Of a stretch of DNA of 7,054 nucleotides, positions 6,425-7,054 are shown piece by piece. The stretch is from NCBI GenBank assembly GCA_003650185.1, contig QMOF01000119.1:1-7054 (forward strand). Direction: 5' to 3'. How positions within the stretch are numbered: position 1 is the first letter of the stretch; every line of letters starts with the position of its first letter. A model generated the notes under the pieces. It was given only the letters and a program-made list of their open reading frames with translations. It was not told where the DNA came from and searched no databases. The position numbers were made by a program, and so were the translations under genes. The DNA comes from Chloroflexota bacterium (lineage in GTDB: Bacteria; Chloroflexota; Dehalococcoidia; UBA2247; RBG-13-53-26).

Positions 6425-6519
6425 GCCGTATGGGTGAGGTGCGCATCAAAGCGATGCGTAGGGGGGTGGCAGGTCGGCAGAGCGCCAGGTATCTGGCGCC
6501 GTACTGAAGCAGATGCGGC
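6425..6519 (+). ncRNA. Candidate structured leader RNA (three-way junction)
   Basis: Three stems can form together. P1 pairs GCCGTAT (6425-6431) with ATGCGGC (6513-6519), 7 pairs including one G-T. P2 pairs TGCGCATC (6440-6447) with GATGCGTA (6453-6460), 8 pairs with one G-T and loop AAAGC. P3 pairs GCGCCAG (6482-6488) with CTGGCGC (6493-6499), 7 perfect pairs with loop GTAT. The closing stem begins about two bases after the predicted transcription start. A purine-rich strand (GGGGGGTGGC, 6461-6470) joins P2 to P3. I recognise no known riboswitch class. It could be a cis-acting leader of the glycosyltransferase gene, an independent small RNA, or chance folding in GC-rich DNA. Confidence 0.35.
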
Positions 6520-6595
6520 ATGTCGTCTCCCTTGATTATTGTGCACTGAAGGGCGTTTCGGTGTTGATTGCTTGGGGAGGGTCCGACAGCTAAGA

Positions 6596-7054
6596 ATGAC
6601 GCCTGATGGTCAGAAGGCAGCAGGCCACACTGGGCCAGGACGTAAGATCATCGCTGCCATCCCGTGCTTCAACGAGGAACGGTTTATCGGCACGGTGGTG
6701 CTGAAAGCGAAGAAGTACGTCGATTGTGTGGTGGTGATCGATGACGGATCGAGCGATGCAACTGCTGAGGTCGCTGCTGAGGCCGGAGCAGTTGTGTACA
6801 AACATGGCGAGAACCGGGGCTATGGGGCCGGGATACGCAGTGCCCTTCAGAAGGGCGAGGAACTCGGTGCTGATGTCCTGGTGATACTTGATGGCGATGG
6901 GCAGCATGACCCGAGGGACATACCTAGGATTGTTCAGCCCGTACTGGGCGATGAGGCGGACATTGTCGTTGGCTCTCGGTTCCTCGGGGCAACGGGCAAG
7001 AAGCCGCCCCTATACCGCCACCTGGGGCAGCGTTTTCTGACCACGGCTACCAAC
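6596..7054 (+). CDS. Family 2 glycosyltransferase, partial (3' end outside window)
   Basis: The first 153 codons are present and the frame is open at the right edge. The GT-A fold landmarks are IIAAIPCFNEE (18-28), VVVIDDGSSD (45-54, nucleotide binding), NRGYGAGIR (73-81), VILDGDGQHDP (96-106, with the metal-binding DxD) and DIVVGSRF (122-129). This is the dolichyl-phosphate mannose/glucose synthase-like branch of GT2, which moves a sugar from a nucleotide donor to a polyprenyl-phosphate carrier at the inner face of the membrane. Donor and acceptor are not decided by these motifs, and any C-terminal membrane domain lies beyond the window. The start is ATG 6596; the GGGGAGG at 6574-6580 is 15 bases away, longer than usual, and the first 16 residues are poorly conserved, so the start is less certain than the family. 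Confidence 0.9.
   Translation, partial: MTPDGQKAAGHTGPGRKIIAAIPCFNEERFIGTVVLKAKKYVDCVVVIDDGSSDATAEVAAEAGAVVYKHGENRGYGAGIRSALQKGEELGADVLVILDGDGQHDPRDIPRIVQPVLGDEADIVVGSRFLGATGKKPPLYRHLGQRFLTTATN

Larger units (their letters stand above)
6175..6595 (+). other. Long non-coding interval (421 bases) with hairpins and promoter
   Basis: No convincing gene is seen here on either strand; the short frames have no family resemblance. The first half holds two inverted repeats (6183-6220 and 6315-6350). The second half holds a promoter with a perfect TATAAT and a foldable leader running into the glycosyltransferase gene. These parts are listed separately. Confidence 0.7.

Noticed and set aside
6405..6437. 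Tiny open frame of ten codons starting ATGATG over the TATAAT box
   Set aside because: It overlaps the -10 element, starts upstream of the predicted transcript start, and has no ribosome binding site.
6422..6458. AGAGCCGTAT resembles the start of a group II intron domain V
   Set aside because: Domain V needs a return strand like ACGGTTC about 20 bases later; none is present, and no reverse transcriptase is found nearby.
6590..6907. Open frame of 105 aa on the - strand near the right edge
   Set aside because: Antisense to the glycosyltransferase, which shows all its GT2 motifs on the + strand.
1..7054. CRISPR array, insertion sequence or transposase remains
   Set aside because: No regularly spaced direct repeats, no transposase-like frame and no terminal inverted repeats with target duplications were seen.

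Overview
The window is GC-rich and densely coded, with bacterial-style Shine-Dalgarno sequences and sigma70-like promoter elements. It also carries several families shared mainly between archaea and a few bacterial phyla: PAC2, archaemetzincin and the AmmeMemoRadiSam radical SAM enzyme. This mix best fits an uncultured anaerobic bacterium, and I lean towards Chloroflexota (Dehalococcoidia-like). That placement is inference from gene content; an archaeal origin is less likely but not excluded.

Left part (1-3358, + strand): a probable operon encodes a PAC2-family protein, an archaemetzincin zinc protease, a radical SAM enzyme of the AmrS type and a DUF72 protein. The last three are separated by only 12 and 16 bases. 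A 94-base gap separates PAC2 from the protease. The four products have themes of protein turnover and protein or nucleic-acid modification, but no shared pathway is proven.

Middle part (3359-4826, - strand): two genes converge on the first operon. A sirtuin resembling the SIRT6/SIRT7 class (class IV) is followed 52 bases later by a helix-hairpin-helix DNA glycosylase-like protein with a C-terminal four-cysteine iron-sulfur motif. The pair hints at NAD-dependent signalling linked to DNA repair. A GC hairpin in the 93-base convergent gap is a possible terminator.

Right part (4827-7054): a 226-base divergent intergenic region holds promoter candidates for both flanking genes. It is followed by a geranylgeranyl-reductase-family FAD enzyme on the + strand. 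Next comes a 421-base non-coding stretch with inverted repeats and a perfect TATAAT box. Just past the predicted transcription start lies a stretch of about 95 bases that can fold as a three-way junction. The window ends inside a family 2 glycosyltransferase of the dolichol-phosphate/undecaprenyl-phosphate sugar transferase kind. The structured leader ahead of it is the least explained signal here and the best candidate for something undescribed.
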